From: Pachypanchax playfairii
Lineage: Eukaryota > Chordata > Actinopteri > Cyprinodontiformes > Aplocheilidae
Direction: 5' to 3'
NCBI GenBank assembly: GCA_006937955.1
Contig: SSNP01000139.1
Span: 1,055,188-1,119,187 of the forward strand
DNA length: 64,000 nucleotides
In this document: in pieces, positions 21,890-33,934 of the stretch
Layout: every line of letters starts with the position of its first letter
Numbering within the stretch: the stretch's first letter is position 1
Translations under genes and position numbers: made by a program
Notes under the pieces: model-generated
Told to the model about the DNA's origin: nothing
Seen by the model: the letters and a program-made list of their open reading frames with translations, nothing else
Database searches by the model: none

Positions 21890-24139
21890 GCATTTATACA
21901 GTAATAATCAGTTTGAGTAGTTTCAATCAGGATTTCATCAGGTGAAAGTTTGTAATGATATTTCATAGCAATTTCAGACAATAGACTTGTGTCTGCACTT
22001 GTCCTGTTAGATCTCAGAGGCAGAGGTTTGAACATGATGTTTGGATACAACAACAGCCCTAAAGTGGTTCAATTGTTGGAAAATATGGGATGCATTTCCA
22101 CCGTTATACTGATGATATTCTTATGTATCTATCAATGAAGCCTTATAGGTAAGCCTGACCTGTAGCCTATAGAAATGCCTGTAACTTTTTAGGGACGAAA
22201 TTCCCTCATTTGCATAAAAAATAAACTGAAAACAATCAAAGTGTTGATGGTTAATGCAACATGAAATGAAAAAAATAGCTGTTTCTAAACTTTTGTCAAT
22301 AGGTATTCACTTTGAAAACGTATTTCAAAGGCTGAATAGTTTCTGTTCTCACCTCAGATTTATTGACGGAAAGGATTGCATAGATGAAAGTTAATGTTAA
22401 AAAGACAACAGAGTATATTTACTGTTGTAATGTCTGTCAGCTTTACTTGCATGCATGAGAGAATAAAATACATTTGTCCTCCTTACAGGTAAATTTTGCA
22501 ACAGATGTGCATGGTAACATCTAATTTTTCTGACTAAACATTCGAAAAATCTGTTAGAATGGGTATTTTTGTCCTTGAGCCTTGTAAACCCTGTTGTGTG
22601 TTTTTGTTGTATTGTAAGTTTTAAATGATAGGTAAAATTCAAAGCTTGTCAGTGGATGCTGCCGGATGTAGTGAAGAAACAGCATTTATTATTTTGTCAT
22701 CTGTTTCATTATGTGTATGAGTCATTTGTTACATTTGCTCATTTTAAAATCTCTAATTAGATTTGGAAAACAAAGTGGAGAAGTATGGCTAAAAGCAGCC
22801 TAAACCAAATTAGAAAATGACAACGTGATTCAAAAGCCTTTGGTGTGGAACAATTAATGAACTTTGTAGAGTCACCATGATAACCGGAGAGCTCAGGCTG
22901 ATAACCACTGACAGAGAAAACAAACACAAAGACACTGCCAATCTGGGTTAATATTGCTGTTTAGCATTAGCACAGAACATGTTCTCCATTAGAAATAAAT
23001 AAATACTATTTAAAATGTGTAGCTCACAAGCAGTGTAAATGTGCTTTTGGGGCATTAATAGAGAAGGACCATGATGTAATTATAATTGTATAGAAAAACT
23101 CCTTTATATTAGAGTATTTTGTGCAAGTCTAAAATTTAAAAGAAACAGTGTGGCACCTCTGTCTCATACGTGCTCATGCTGAACTCTTGAATCAGCATCC
23201 CTGGGAAAGAAGCCAAAGAATGGTGACCAAAGAAGTAGCAATTCTCTGTGTTCCAATTACCAAGCATCGGAAGAGTATTGTTAAAACTGAATGTCTTTTA
23301 TTTTCTCTGAGATTTTATTTGGTCAGGCTTTCAGACTTTTGTAGTTGATTTCTTACTTTCTTTAAAGCAGTGGACACAAATCATGTTTATCAATGATTTT
23401 CTATAGACGAGAAAGAATATAACTTCAGCCTCCTCTCGCTCGTGCAGCACTGGGCTCAGACCCAGAGACCTGTATCACTACACAGCCTCTGGGCCCCATT
23501 TCCTGCTGGCACAGAGAATGTGTGTAATGAATCAACCAAACCTCATATTCCATTTGGAATGTGATATAATGTGATGCAGTTGGTCATTTTTCAAACTCGT
23601 GCTTTTATTATAGGAGGTGTGAATGTTGTCTCTCAGCAGAATATAAAAGACAATGGTTGTTGTAGAACCTGAAGGGAAAATAAATCTGGCTTAAGCTAAA
23701 ACTGGGCTTAACATCAAAGCCTGGCTCATATTGGTGATTACTGAAATTGATGTGAGATGTTTCTGTGACAAAACAAGTACCTACAGTAATCAACACATAC
23801 ATTTTTCTGCCACTAAAGGAAATTTTATTGCTATCTGTCCACAGTATTCAAACATTTTGAAACATGGGGATTTGATTGTTTTGCTTTTTCTCTCTCTTCT
23901 GTATTTGTCTGTCTCTTTCTGTCTTCTCAGATTCCAGTCAGTTGAGGCAGAAGGTCATTTGTCCTGAGTCCTAATCTGCTCAAAGTACTTTCATGTTAAA
24001 GGGAGTTTATGCTTGCTCAGGATGAGGGAGTGTGTCGAAATGATCACAGAAACGGATCATATCATAATTGAAGTGGATGGAGGGAGGGACATTGACATTT
24101 TTCTCAATGTTTATTGTTGCTGCCATTAACAGTTTCTCT
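21890..24139. other. Long stretch without recognised gene
   Basis: AT-rich unique sequence. 22650-22970 has a less repetitive look with homeodomain-like TAATTAG sites, as conserved non-coding sequence often does, but this cannot be tested here. A polypyrimidine run ending in CAG at about 23900-23930 has no credible exon behind it. Confidence 0.4.
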
Positions 24140-24373
24140 GTTTATCTTTCCATAGACACGACAACTGGCCTAAATCCAGTCTGCTAGAGGTTTCTTCCTG
24201 TTAAAAGGGAGTCGTTCCTTTCCACTGTCACCAATCGTGCTACTCAGGATGGGGGATTGCATTGAATTGACAATTCAACCCAATCGGCTGGTTCCTTACA
24301 AAGGAAATGTTTTATTAGTAATTGGTTGATATTAAAAGAACTTTGTTATGAACTGAACTGAATTGAATTGACT
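24140..24373 (+). repeat. Non-LTR retrotransposon 3' end
   Basis: Contains GGTTTCTTCCTGTTAAAAGG and GGGGATTGCATTGAATTGAC and ends in a short tandem of GAACTGAACTGAATTGAATT. Fish LINE 3' ends of this type typically read GAGGTTTCTTCCTGTTAAAA and close with TGAATTGAAT repeats. Only untranslated 3' sequence remains. Confidence 0.65.
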
Positions 24374-26113
24374 AGCATTTCACTTTGTGGATTTCCGTAT
24401 CAAGTTCCTTTAGCAACATGTCCACTAACTCCAATGCTAGAACTGCAGCATTGCACACAGCTTAAAATGAGGAACAGTTGTCAAGGAGCTAACTTGGACT
24501 TGCCTATGCAGAAACCTACATGGACAGGACCATTGTTGTCTACAGCTCAGAGATAGGCTATAGTGAAAAGTGTGGAAACATCTGCAAAAGCATACAGTTT
24601 TCTTTGGTCTGTGGATTGCAGTGATTTGTTAAAGTATTGTCTCTGTATTTGAAGTTTCTCAGAATCCACTATAAGCTTTTCCATGATCTCCATTGTGCCT
24701 CCTTTTCTGGTGGTATTGGTGCATCCCATTCATTATGCATTATGATGGGAGTGGCAAATCTAAGGGATCAAAAATGCTGTTTACCGTTGAAAGAATGCCC
24801 CTCCTTGTGAACGGCTTGTGCTCCTGGGACACAAGGAAGCTAAAGTTGTAATTTTGCAAATCCCACTTGAGCCCTAAACTATGTTTTGGAGGCAAGGGGC
24901 ATCGGTTTTGATAATAGTAATAGCTGGAGGAATCTTAAAAATGTATGGAATTTCGCATTGAAAAACATTTGTCTCAAATTGTTCAATAATTTTTAATGTA
25001 GTTTATCTCAGATTGGTGAATTTTTTCTAGTCATGTTCGTGAGCTGTTGCCATTTTAACTAATCAGTTTCAAATGTTCATTCAGTTGTTTTGGTAGGGTC
25101 TTCAGGTATATATTAATAGATTATAGATAGATATTAATAGATAGAGGGTTTAAAATTCAAAGTTAAAATGTATACTGCAACCAGCCACTAGAGGGAAGCT
25201 CAATTTTTTGGCTTTAAATTTAGTGTTAAATTCCCCCATCTAGTTATTATTCATGTTGCAGTCTGAGAGAATCATGTCAGTGCAGAACCCAGGACAGGGT
25301 GTGATTATTAAAATAGGTGTTAGAATTGTTGTGAGAATGAGTTGCAGACATGAAGCATGGTGAAGGCACAAGAGATTGTCTCAAGGACTTGGAAAATATC
25401 TGGGAAAAATCTGTTTAGCAAGTACTCAGACCATAGCAGCATCATGATTTCTCTCACACTGAATAAGATTTTCCAAATTTGTCACAAACTAGTCATGTTC
25501 TTATAGATCGTAGAAGTCATATGGAGGGTAGAGAGGCCGTTAAAAAGAATGAAAGGGCTCTTACACTTGCTAAGATTCTGTTGTTACTTGCTAACAATGT
25601 TTTAGTTTCATAGGTCTCAAATTAAAGTGCCTTGGATTTCACATTTTACCTGTCTACTGTCTCTTATAGGGCTGTGTTTGGGTTCTTATCCATCTACTTT
25701 GTTCTATGAGTAAATAATGTAATCAAAATTTATCCTCAGAAAAAAAAAGATACACATTTAAAACAAATCTACTTAGTGGATATTTATTTGCTTAAGAGGA
25801 TTAGTTTTTGAACTGCTGATTGTTCTGAAAATAAAGTTAGATAACTGACAAATCATGAAGCGTAAATCATCTGAAGAACATAACTGCCTGCATAAAAGTT
25901 TATGACCATCAAATACTTGTTGCCTTTTCTCATTTCAGACTGACCACCAATTATTGCCATTGCTTGAGTCAGGTGGTTATAATGATTAATAAAATTGGGT
26001 CTGTCATCACTCCAGCAGTCACCAAATATGATCATGGATGGATCAACCATCACTAAAATGACTCATGATTAGGCTAGCGCAGAATGAAGCTGTTGTTTTA
26101 ATGGTTTTATCCT
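24374..26113. other. AT-rich sequence with a small repeat word
   Basis: No gene recognised. GCAACCAGCCACTAGAGGGA at about 25177-25198 matches a phrase common in fish miniature repeats, but the ends are unclear. GATAGATATTAATAGATAGA near 25120 is a loose tandem. Confidence 0.4.
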
Positions 26114-26118
26114 AAAGC

Positions 26119-26798
26119 TGTCAGGTTCGAGGCAGTGGTGGACCCAAGTGCAGGAGGAAGCAGCTCAAAACAACATAAGGAATAACTAAACTTTAATAAT
26201 GAAATAAAAACAGCTGGCGAGGCAGCAAAAACAAACTTACAGAAGGATGAGGGTGAATCACGGGACCAGACAAAACAAAGAAGATAATCCAAAAACTGAA
26301 AATAATCCATTTAACGTGACCGGAGTGAAACGGGAACTAAACAAGGTGAAGAGGGGCTGGGGCTGAGACTGAGACAGGGACTAGGCAGACAGAGAGCTAA
26401 GACTAGGACTGAGGACCAGGAACTAAGATAGGGACTAAAAATGAACCGACACTGACTAACTAACACACAGAACTTAAATACAAAACCAAACTGATGACAA
26501 ACTCAAAACATCTGCTGACATGGGGAGAAACAAACACAGGAAGTAATCACAGAAACAAGAAACACCTGAACGGGAAAAAAACTAGACTGAAGAGACAAGC
26601 TGAACTGACAAGATACTGAATGACACATGAGGAGAACAGGAAGTACAGACATAACCAAAATAAAAGCAAAATAGGAAACTACATGACTAAGGAAAATAAA
26701 AGCCTAAGACACTGAATGAAAACAAAAGGAAAAACAACTACTGAAAAAAAAACAAAGTACAAAACATAATAAAACAACCAAACCCCCAAGACCTGACA
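26119..26798 (-). mobile_element. Probable solo LTR of a retrotransposon
   Basis: The element is bounded by TGTCAGGT and ACCTGACA, an 8 bp inverted pair that begins TG and ends CA. The 5 bp AAAGC is duplicated exactly on both sides (26114-26118 and 26799-26803). TG...CA ends plus a 5 bp duplication fit an LTR left after recombination between two LTRs. Minus orientation is favoured because, on that strand, an ATTAAA polyadenylation-type word lies near the end (about 26190). The plus strand is strongly A- and purine-rich. No gag or pol is present. A DNA transposon with short ends is the alternative. Confidence 0.65.
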
Positions 26799-26803
26799 AA
26801 AGC

Positions 26804-27844
26804 ATGCTACTGATCACATTGGGTATATCATGTCATGATACAAGAGGTTATGTTAACAATAACATTTTGGTTAAACCAGTTGTTCAGAATGGTTAAACAG
26901 TAACCATTTGATTTTTTACTTTTTGTGTATATGATAATAATAATAATAATATATAATTTTCACAATCTGTGCTGAGATTGTTTTATTTTGGGGAAACTTA
27001 TTATATTTTTTTACTACCCCATGTGGGAATAAAGATAAAAACAAGATTACAACTACCGCATATTCAGTCGCTTCACCACATTGCAGTTTGAGAATCCATC
27101 CGTGCAGATCAACCGTCATATTTTAAAACATTTGGTGAAATAATTTGTTGTGCTGCCTTACGTCAGTTGCAGTTATTACAAGTTAGGTGATGTTTTTATT
27201 ATATTTAATAATGTATTCTTTATTTTCATCATGTCTTCCGGTTACCTTTTCTTACCATGGAAAAGAATACCTTCATCAAATCAGAAATACTTCATCATTG
27301 AAAAAGTTGTCTCTGACAGTGACTTTGAGTTGATTAATTACATGTTGACACAAACCATAAGGCACCATAAGGTATCCAATCTTTAATTTGTCATCCTTCT
27401 GTACAGAGAGTCCATATTTCAGTGATTATAATCTTAGAAATAAAGCATTTGTCTTTAAATGGGTGCTGTCAACTCAAGTAAATGAATGAATGCTCACTGG
27501 CCTTGATGTCATGAAGCAAATCATAAGGAAAGGCAGTGTACTGTAGATGTTAACTCAGCCAGAGCAAAATGTCTACTTTCAATTTGAGTGGACATATGGC
27601 AGAGTCATTTTCCTTTGGCAGTAATGGCAGCTTTGATGAACATTGACATCAGCTGCAGACCTAATCAGTTCCTGTTCAAACAAATTAACGAAGAGCCACC
27701 AAGTTGCAGTCTTACCCATTATGGCCTGTGGATCAGCGCTAGCACTCATGTTAAACTCCAGATAAGTCCGATCAGGGTAATGGCAACAAACAGTCATATT
27801 GATGAATGTCTTGCAAGTGTAAAATTCTGAACCCTGATTTATTA
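26804..27844. other. Sequence without recognised gene
   Basis: A short ATA/ATAATA microsatellite lies at about 26934-26952. The region 27560-27830 has open frames on both strands but no recognisable product. No element ends were seen. Confidence 0.45.
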
Positions 27845-27846
27845 TA

Positions 27847-28136
27847 CAGGGTGGGCCATTTATATGGATACATCTAAATAAAATGGGAATGGTTGGTGAT
27901 ATTAACGTCCTGTTTGTGGCACATTAGTATATGTGAGGGGGCAAACTTTTCAAGATGGGTGGTGACCATGGTGGCCGTTTTGAAGTCGGTCATCTTGGAT
28001 CCAACTTTTGTTTTTTCAATAGTAAGAGGGTCATGTGACACATCAAACTTATTGGTAATTTCACAAGAAAAACAACGGTGTGCTTGGTGTTAACGTAACT
28101 TTATTCTTTCATAAGTTATTTACAAGTTTCTCTTTG
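27847..28136. mobile_element. Tc1/mariner-like element, terminal fragment
   Basis: Starts CAGGGTGGGCCATTTATATG right after a TA (27845-27846) and continues with GATGGGTGGTGACCATGGTG and TTTTGAAGTCGGTCATCTTG, a sequence I recognise as one end of a mariner-like element common in fish. Similarity stops at about 28136, before any transposase coding sequence, so the copy is truncated. Superfamily assignment is from memory. Confidence 0.5.
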
Positions 28137-28901
28137 TTCACAGCCATTGACATCCAAACCCTCTCTGACCCTTGAGCCTCTCCAGTTGATCCTCACCAAG
28201 AAGGACAATGAAATGTCACATGTTCAGCTCACTAATCGTGCTCTCCAGCCCTGCTGATCACACTGAATCTAAAAAAAGGGGAGATGTCCTACCGGTTTCT
28301 AGCTCAGTCATCAATTTAGACCATGGCAAAGAGCTCACCTATCTGCCCCGTCTCTTCTCGACTGAACCTCCCTCCAACCTCCCCGAGATCTTCTGTCCTC
28401 CTTACGCCATCCTGCACATCTCTCTATTCCACCCAGCCACGCAATCCTCCGAGGCATTCTCCTGCCAAACCCACAGCCTGGAGTTCCCCACACTTCAGCC
28501 ACCTACCGCTCTGTCTTTTCCACACACAACCCTGCTAGTTGCGTGTCAAGAAATCCCTGTAGGGCAAGCCGAAACGGTCAAATATCGTCACATATCCCTG
28601 GGGCTCCCACCTGCTCAACCCACCGACTCCGCCACCCTCCACAGTACCAGCCTTACTATTACGGCCTATTTACTGTATTAGGCAACCCGCGATGGTGCCC
28701 GCTACTTTGCCTGCTATTGGCTGGTAGAGCATGTACTCCTCCAAAGCAACCTTTCCAAATAATTCAGAGTGGAATTTGATGCATTAGACTCTCTGTGAGC
28801 CTAATCTGGAGGTAAGTCACTTGTGCTTTCATTTCTAAATCGTTTCGTATCACTAACAGAAAAGAACGGTGTAGGAAGAAGATAGTTACAAGCAATAAAA
28901 C
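28137..28901 (+). other. Pyrimidine-rich stretch with a long open frame, no function recognised
   Basis: A 157-codon frame (28208-28681) is rich in Pro, Ser, Thr and His and has no domain I recognise. A second plus-strand frame overlaps most of it, which points to C-rich composition rather than selection. The region abuts the truncation point of the previous element and the insertion site of the next. Confidence 0.3.
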
Positions 28902-28903
28902 TA

Positions 28904-30124
28904 CACTCACCAGCCACTTTATTAGGTACACCTGTCCAACTGCTCGTTAACACTTAATTTCTAATCAGCCAATCACATGGCGGCAACTCAGTGCATTTAG
29001 GCATGTAGACATGGTCAAGAAAATCTCCTGCAGTTCAAACCGAGCATCTGTATGGGGAAGAAAGGTGATTTGAGTGACTTTGAACATGGCATGGTTGTTG
29101 GTGCCAGAATGGCTGGTCTGAGTATTTCAGAAACTGCTGATCTACTGGGATTTTCACGCACAACCATCTCTAGGGTTTACAGAGAATGGTCCGAAAAAGA
29201 AAAAATATCCAGTGAGCGGCAGTTCTGTGGGCGGAAATGCCTTGTTGATGCCAGAGGTCAGAGGAGAATGGCCAGACTGGTTCGAGCTGATAGAAAGGCA
29301 ACAGTGACTCAAATAACCACTCGTTACAACCAAGGTAGGCAGAAGAGCATCTCTGAACGCACAGTGCGTCGAACTTTGAGGCAGATGGGCTACAGCAGCA
29401 GAAGACCACGCTGGGTGCCACTCCTTTCAGCTAAGAACAGGAAACTGAGGCTACAATTTGCACAAGCTCATCGAAATTGGACAATAGAAGATTGGAAAAA
29501 CGTTGCCTGGTCTGATGAGTCTCGATTTCTGCTGCGACATTCGGATGGTAGGGTCAGAATTTGGCGTCAACAACATGAAAGCAAGGATCCATCCTGCCTT
29601 GTATCAATGGTTCAGGCTGGTGGTGATGGTGTAATGGTGTGGGGAATATTTTCTTGGCACTCTTTGGGCCCCTTGGTACCAATTGAGCATCGTTACAACG
29701 CCACAGCCTACCTGAGTATTGTTGCTGACCATGTCCATCCCTTTATGACCACAATGTACCCAACTTCTGATGGCTACTTTCAGCAGGATAATGCGCCATG
29801 TCATAAAGCTGGAATCATCTCGGACTGGTTTCTTGAACATGACAATGAGTTCACTGTACTCAAATGGCCTCCACAGTCACCAGATCTCAATCCAATAGAG
29901 CATCTTTTGGATGTGGTGGAACGGGAGATTCGCATCATGGATGTGCAGCCGACAAATCTGCGGCAAGTGTGTGATGCCATCATGTCAATATGGACCAAAC
30001 TCTCTGAGGAATGCTTCCAACACCTTGTTGAATCTATGCCACGAAGAATTGAGGCAGTTCTGAAGGCAAAAGGGGGTCCAACCCGTTACTTGCATGGTGT
30101 ACCTAATAAAGTGGCCGGTGAGTG
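28904..30124 (+). mobile_element. Intact Tc1-like DNA transposon, DD36E type
   Basis: TA flanks both sides (28902-28903 and 30125-30126). The inverted ends are CACTCACCAGCCACTTTATT and, on the other strand, CACTCACCGGCCACTTTATT; the repeat extends to about 28 bp with one or two mismatches. The element is 1221 bp and almost filled by one transposase frame. The ends and the reading frame are complete, so it may be autonomous. Confidence 0.92.
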
Positions 30125-30143
30125 TAGCTTTAGTAGTTGTTAG
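29052..30143 (+). CDS. Tc1/mariner transposase, 363 aa, apparently intact
   Basis: This enzyme would bind its element's inverted repeats and catalyse cut-and-paste transposition into TA sites. Residues 8-50 and about 65-115 form the two helix-turn-helix units of the paired-like DNA-binding domain. The catalytic core carries D155 (in WSDESRF), D246 (in QQDNAPCH) and E283 (in SPDLNPIEH). The last two are separated by 36 residues, so this is DD36E rather than the DD34E of classical Tc1. The frame has no stop or frameshift, and the length is within the 340-370 aa norm. The start at MGKKGDLSDFE is the usual family N-terminus. Oddly, the frame crosses the 3' inverted repeat: residue 358 is split by the element border and the last five residues (SFSSC) are encoded by flanking DNA. 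The 245 bp relic at 9735-9979 is a relative. Confidence 0.93.
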   Translation: MGKKGDLSDFEHGMVVGARMAGLSISETADLLGFSRTTISRVYREWSEKEKISSERQFCGRKCLVDARGQRRMARLVRADRKATVTQITTRYNQGRQKSISERTVRRTLRQMGYSSRRPRWVPLLSAKNRKLRLQFAQAHRNWTIEDWKNVAWSDESRFLLRHSDGRVRIWRQQHESKDPSCLVSMVQAGGDGVMVWGIFSWHSLGPLVPIEHRYNATAYLSIVADHVHPFMTTMYPTSDGYFQQDNAPCHKAGIISDWFLEHDNEFTVLKWPPQSPDLNPIEHLLDVVEREIRIMDVQPTNLRQVCDAIMSIWTKLSEECFQHLVESMPRRIEAVLKAKGGPTRYLHGVPNKVAGECSFSSC

Positions 30144-30171
30144 AATAGGCTGACCAACCTGTCTGGACTAA

Positions 30172-30773
30172 CCCCTCCTTTCCACTGGATGCGTCAGCAG
30201 GGCGCAACATTTTGCTCGTGCAATAAGCCATGCATCCTTTCCTACCGGGAGTGCTTTACACGTGCTTAATCCTCGGGCAAGCGTTACATCCAGCTGGTCC
30301 AGGAAGATCACAAAATCTCATGAGAATAGCAAAAACACACGTGATTTCATCAGTACACACAGCAACAAGCAGGGAGAAAGATGACAACATGTATCCAGAA
30401 GGTATGTGGCTTATTTTCACACCACCTATGGACTTCAAACCCATCACAGGTTTTGTACTTTGTAGTCTTGCTAAAGAAAACCCACACATGTCCTTTTGTT
30501 TTGAAACTTTCGGGTATTTTACATTTCACAAACGCCTGATTTCCTGTCTGGTCCAAACGAAACTGCTGAACTTGACGCATTAAAGAAGCGTACTGCGTAA
30601 AAACTAGAACTCCAACGTAATGCTTGCGACACTACGCTTCTGGGATGCGTCTCAGGCATGCTGCTTCGTGCAGAGTGGGAACGGTCTCATTGACTTTAAT
30701 GGCAGCTATCAGCCACGTATTACACATCATTAAAGTTGCGCGTCGTTTGGGCGTTCAGTGGTAACAGCGAGGG
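30172..30773 (+). mobile_element. PIF/Harbinger-type non-autonomous element, family B copy B1
   Basis: The left end is CCCCTCCTTTCCACTGGA after a TAA; the right end is degenerate (GTTCAGTGGTAACAGCGAGG). The body aligns in inverse orientation with B2 (45900-46455) almost throughout, for example GCGCAACATTTTGCTCG, CAGCTGGTCCAGGAAGATCA and TCAATGAGACCGTTCCCA (on one strand). An open frame shared with B2 (MYPEGMWxIFTPP) and a donor-like CAGAAG|GTATGT occur near 30390-30405. It starts 48 bp after the DD36E transposon. Confidence 0.75.
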
Positions 30774-33700
30774 TCTTGTCTATCTCTAGTCTTGAAAAGG
30801 ACTCAACTCAAGACAAATATGTTGTTCATATATTCGGTAGTTTTAATTCACCATCACATATCAAGCTAATTAAAAAAACATTTAGCTTAATTTACTTTCT
30901 CAACAGTTTTCCACTTATGAAGCCTCTCTATTGTCCACTGTTGCTTCAGCCAATCAGATTTTGAGTTGGGGACACCCAGGCCTGCTAGCAGGCGATGAGA
31001 TCAGGGTATTCACATCGTTTGATTGGATAATCATAAAGTGAACCAGAGCTGGTAGCAAACTCGCGCCGCAGCGGGCTGCATGAACAAAAACATAGTTGTG
31101 TTGAGTTAATAGCTGTTTTGTCAACCTACAATGTTTAAAGATGGAAAAGAAATGGATTTGGTTTCAGATTTATAGTAAAAGCCATTTTTAAAACAGAATT
31201 TTAAGAAACAGCTGGACATCATTAAAAGGTTGAGAAATTTCTTATTACGAACTTCTTCTTCTATTTTTGGTGAGTTAAATGTGGCTATTTTTATTTCATA
31301 ATATTGCAGTTTTATTAAGTTATTACTGATGCTTTTTATGAGCATGGCAGCTGCAGCTGTTTTCGTAGTTGGGACCTGTGGACAATACTTATACTGTTTG
31401 GCTTGTTTCTTCTGTAAATGCATTTGTTGTGATGCAAGAACTCTTTGTGCTGCTTTTATACATAAGATGTTTTTACAGCCATAAAATAGTTCATTAGTAT
31501 AGTTATTAGTTAATTGATTCAGACGGAAGGCAGATGAAGGCCTGGGTGGGAACTGTACGCCCTGACACTGCTTTTCATGTTCCTCAAATAAACCATTCTC
31601 CTCCAGTCCAAATGCCTGTGTCCTCCTTATATGATTAGTGACATAATCCTCCTCTGCAGACAATCTTAATGATCCCTGTGAAGGACACAACACATTAGAT
31701 ATATATATGCTACCATAACACAAAATAAGAGACATGTACTGTTTGTTTTATTGAAAAATTACTGCACGATCATGCTAAAAATACACAATACCACATGTTG
31801 TTCATTTGTTGCTGAGGCAGCTGAGCAATGACAAAATCTGCACATCTGCAGAGAGCAAAAAAAAAAAACAGTGAACAAAGTGAGCAAATCCTCTGAGTCT
31901 GATCTCAGTTTGGGGTGAGCTGAATGTTTTCTTCACTTTCAGGTGCAGTTTGAGCAGATGGTTTTTTGTTATATGCTCGGGGAGAAAAGTAGCCTGCCAA
32001 CCTCTGATGCGTCCGTTTGTACAGGTGTAGTTTCATCCGGGGTTATTTTTTCCTCAGTATTCAAGGAAGGATAGAAATGGAGTCTGGAGTTTTTGTGCCA
32101 TGATTAAAAACTGGATGAGAACTACAAACACAGGTGCATTTCTTCGAATGCAAAAAGACATTTAGTTGTTCTCATGTACAGACAATTCTGAAATATTTAG
32201 TGCCAAAAAATCAACAAATTTTTCAAGAAGGAGCCAAAAAAGGGGTCCTTCTTCTTTAACTTGCATGAAAAATAATCAAAGGAAACCTTCCATTTAAAGT
32301 CTTCTGACAAGCTGTACTTGAGTCTAACTAAATGAATCAGAGGGCTGAAAATTCTGTGTTCATATGTTTTCTTGGTGAGACAACATGACGTCTGCTGGAA
32401 TTCTTCACCATCCAAACAGTCGTTGTTCATCTGCTTCCGCTTGACATTGTCTATTTTAAGCTCTACGTGTCATCTCTCTTTCATATGAAATTAGACTTTG
32501 ATGAATATTGAATGAAAAAGAACCTGCTTGCAAAGAGGCTGACCTTCCCGGCTGCTTTGCCACAGCGTTTGAAGTATTGTCAAGTCCTGAGAGCTTACAC
32601 GGGCACTTAAACTAACATGGGCAGAAAGAAAAGGACTGCAAAATATTTAACTAACATTGCCTTGATTTGAAAGGGCTAGCCGCAAGGCTCAACAAGAAAG
32701 GGTTTAATCACCGGGAAGGTGGTAATTGAGACAGCACTTTAGGTGCCCTTTCTCCTTGTTCTGTATTGGTGAGCTGTCAACGTTTGTCCAGTTAGCTGCA
32801 TCACTGTGATAAAGGTTAATCTGTCCATGTCAGATATCACAGTATAATGACTGTCTTTGCATTAAAATAACAAAGTGGGTGAAACTTGACTAAAATACAC
32901 ACACGCAAACTCGGCGAGCTTTTAACTCTGTCTTCATTAAGCATTTTTCCTGTATTTAGTATTTTTCTTAATCGGTTTGCTTCCTTTGAAAACAGGTATT
33001 GGCTGTCCTTTTTGCCGCAGGCACTTTATAGCTTAATGTGACTTGACTTAATTTCCCTCTTACAGTCTGATGGTCTCTGCACTGCCAGCCATCTGAAGAG
33101 TTTTAGGTAAATAACTACTGACTTTTTAATCAAAGACACTGAAGCTTGTGGCTCCACCTTCAGACACATGCCTGAAACATCTGGATGACCAGATGCTCCT
33201 TTCACTAATCCGATTGGCTTCTTTATGTTCTCTGGGAACATTTGGCTGTGCCTCAACTCTTTGATTCATCTCATGTGGCAGAACCTTGCTCAGTAAGCAT
33301 TTTTAAAAATACTTTAAAGATTAAAGATTTCATCACATCTGACTGGGATCAATCAAAACAAGAGCGAAGACATGAAATGTGATTTTTAAATCCAAGCTGC
33401 TGGACAAATGTTTTTTCCCCCACTGTCTGGTTTTTGTGTTTACACCACAGCCTCAGGTGACAATGATCAGTGGCGCATTTGCTCCTCTGAACGTGTCACT
33501 GACCGTTCTTACCTAGGGTTATTGGGACTGGCGGCCTGTTAATATCTGCTGCTCTAATGGAGGGAGAGAAAGGCTGCAGGCTCCACTGACTGCACACTGT
33601 ATCCCTCACCTCCCTTCAAAGCAGAAAAACGATAAAGCCACGATTGCAAAAGGTGACCAGGATGATTGCTGCTGTAGAAATAAATCAAACTCCAGCACAT

Positions 33701-33880
33701 GATGACCTTTCCAAAGAATCTGAGACACAGTGGGAATGTCTTCACAAACAATACATCCTGATAATGTTGTGCCACTATCAGGATATGATGAATGACAAGG
33801 GGAGGAATAACATAGTTATAGTCCAATGTTCCTAATCAGTGTTGGCTGTAATTTCAAGACTAATGATTAACTTTTTCAAA
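30774..33880. other. Long stretch without confirmed gene
   Basis: Contains one longer minus-strand open frame (listed separately) and otherwise AT-rich unique sequence. 32540-32830 and 33420-33650 look non-repetitive and moderately GC-balanced, as conserved non-coding sequence might, but only a cross-species alignment could show it. Confidence 0.4.
31121..31735 (-). CDS. Unrecognised open frame with a candidate exon at its 5' side
   Basis: The longest non-transposon frame in the window, 204 codons on the minus strand. Its first ~19 codons lie in T-rich sequence ending in CCTTCACAG, a good splice acceptor (about 31677-31685). The following part, GSLRLSAEEDYVTNHIRRTQ, then AFGLEENGLFEEHEKQ and QFPPRPSSAF, is hydrophilic and more protein-like than the remainder, which becomes K/N/Y-rich as expected of AT-rich non-coding DNA. 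A real exon, if any, would start near 31676 and end before about 31480; no strong donor was found. I do not recognise the protein. Confidence 0.2.
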   Translation of the reverse strand: MSLILCYGSIYISNVLCPSQGSLRLSAEEDYVTNHIRRTQAFGLEENGLFEEHEKQCQGVQFPPRPSSAFRLNQLTNNYTNELFYGCKNILCIKAAQRVLASQQMHLQKKQAKQYKYCPQVPTTKTAAAAMLIKSISNNLIKLQYYEIKIATFNSPKIEEEVRNKKFLNLLMMSSCFLKFCFKNGFYYKSETKSISFPSLNIVG

Positions 33881-33934
33881 ATCAAATAATGTTCTATTTT
33901 TGGCATAATTCAAAAACCTTTTACAGATTCAAAG

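Noticed and set aside
28208..28681. 157-codon Pro/Ser-rich frame
   Set aside because: A second frame is open over the same stretch, which points to C-rich composition; no known similarity.
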